From contig OX465120.1 of assembly GCA_949987565.1 (NCBI GenBank), positions 4,053,927 to 4,117,926 of the forward strand: DNA of 64,000 nt, written 5' to 3'. Below the pieces are notes generated by a model, which had not been told where the DNA came from, ran no database searches, and saw nothing but the letters and a program-made list of their open reading frames with translations. Position 1 is the first letter of the stretch. Every line of letters begins with the position of its first letter. This document shows positions 63,257 to 64,000 of the stretch, one piece after another. This DNA is from Luidia sarsii. Its lineage: Eukaryota; Echinodermata; Asteroidea; Paxillosida; Luidiidae. The translations under genes and the position numbers were made by a program.

Positions 63257-63482
63257 TGTGACCCGGCACAGCATAATGAGGAATAACCCCACTTTTGAGA
63301 TTTTGAGGTTTTCTAATGATGTGAAAAAGAATACCATTAACTTTCAAATGATGTCAAAATATAATATCCTCTAATACTTAAAATTTCCGAAAATAAAAAA
63401 AAGGAGATGCTTTGACTTCAGGCGTTGTTTACTTAAAAAGTGTTTTGGTGGGATATTCCTCATGTCGCTGTGCCGGGTCACA
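63257..63482. mobile_element. MITE family TGTGACCCGGCACAGC, short 226-bp copy
   Basis: It has perfect 16-bp ends TGTGACCCGGCACAGC and GCTGTGCCGGGTCACA and the shortest interior of the family in this window. Confidence 0.85.
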
Positions 63483-63639
63483 ATTATGCAATGCATAATA
63501 CAAACACTAAATGGAATTACATGTAACGTAATCCACCGAATTGCAAATCGCTCAGTGACTTGAAAGTATATGTAGAGGGCTTTACGCTTCGATTGCAGCA
63601 GAACATTTGGGAAAACCATCACAAAATAAAAAAAAGTAC

Positions 63640-63821
63640 GCAGTGGCTGTTGTTACGGCAGTCGTCCGTGTGGTTCCATGACTTCACAGTATTTGTTAGG
63701 ATGTTTAGCTCTTGGAACCAGACTATCAGCTAATAGACTGGTTCAACCAGCCTGCAATGCTGACGAAATACAATCAAGTCAGGGAACCAGACAGACGACT
63801 GCCGTAACAACAGCCACTGCG
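63640..63821. mobile_element. 182-bp fold-back MITE
   Basis: CGCAGTGGCTGTTGTTACGG is exactly mirrored by CCGTAACAACAGCCACTGCG. The pairing extends to about 46 bp per arm with a few mismatches. Both flanks are A-rich. Confidence 0.82.
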
Positions 63822-63952
63822 AAAAAAATATCCTAAAGTTGACACCAATAATAGCATCGGTCAGTTGAATTTGCTGTGTGGTTTATCTGAATTGATTTGA
63901 TTTAGATAAAAGGGAAACACGCTATCTATATCTAATTGTTTCACTTGTAGCA

Positions 63953-64000
63953 AATGTGAGAGGTTTTCAAGCTGAGCAGATGACCCATTACTTCGGTCCG
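63953..64000 (+). other. Possible start of a next exon at window edge
   Basis: The acceptor-like TTTCACTTGTAG ends at about 63950-63952 and an open phase-1 frame follows to the window end. A second possible acceptor, GAGCAG, ends at 63979 and would give DDPLLRS, which resembles the start of SRCR exons. Too short to classify. Confidence 0.25.

Overview
The window is animal genomic DNA. Genes are split into many short exons with GT-AG introns and a repeated phase-1 pattern, and the introns are full of transposon remnants. The gene families and the mobile elements (Penelope-like element, L1/Tx1-type LINE, many MITEs, a RAG1-like/Transib DNA transposon) fit an invertebrate deuterostome best. Amphioxus (Branchiostoma) is my best guess, but that is inference, not proof.

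The main content is a tandem pair of paralogous adhesion G-protein-coupled receptor genes on the + strand. Gene A runs from before the left edge to 29998 and lacks its signal-peptide exon. Gene B (33306-60960) is complete: 24 coding exons join in perfect phase to give 1761 residues. Both encode eight SRCR domains, a HYR domain, a short linker, a hormone-receptor (HRM) domain, a GAIN/GPS region, seven transmembrane helices and a roughly 80-residue cytoplasmic tail. A third, closely spaced signal-peptide exon at 62370-62409 has the same phase and may begin a third gene. The products are predicted to sit in the plasma membrane with a long SRCR ectodomain, as expected for a receptor of microbial, matrix or cell-surface ligands.

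The two genes are nearly identical in most exons, but their introns differ strongly. Gene A carries a 2.4-kb perfect-register 15-bp minisatellite (2080-4450), a fold-back Penelope-like fragment (9555-10500) with a second minus-strand fragment (18913-19341), and tandem composite repeats containing tRNA-like boxes (14028-15000, 20862-23990). Gene B carries a 5'-truncated, frameshifted LINE in intron 1 (34445-37850), a self-complementary GC-rich block (52760-53300) and, in the intron between SRCR5 and SRCR6, a complete 4097-bp RAG1-like/Transib transposon (44483-48579).

That transposon is the most striking mobile element. It ends in the heptamer CACAGTG, the consensus of V(D)J recombination signals, and is flanked by a 5-bp target duplication (GAATG). 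It encodes a two-exon transposase on the minus strand with all three DDE residues and the CX2C/HX4H zinc ligands of the RAG1 core. Its two terminal repeats differ by a 10-bp spacer, which recalls the 12/23 asymmetry. No RAG2-like gene is present.

The 30.1-33.1 kb interval between genes A and B, and 61.0-64.0 kb after gene B, hold no other gene I can support. They contain small fold-back elements, a tRNA-derived sequence and a candidate promoter for gene B.
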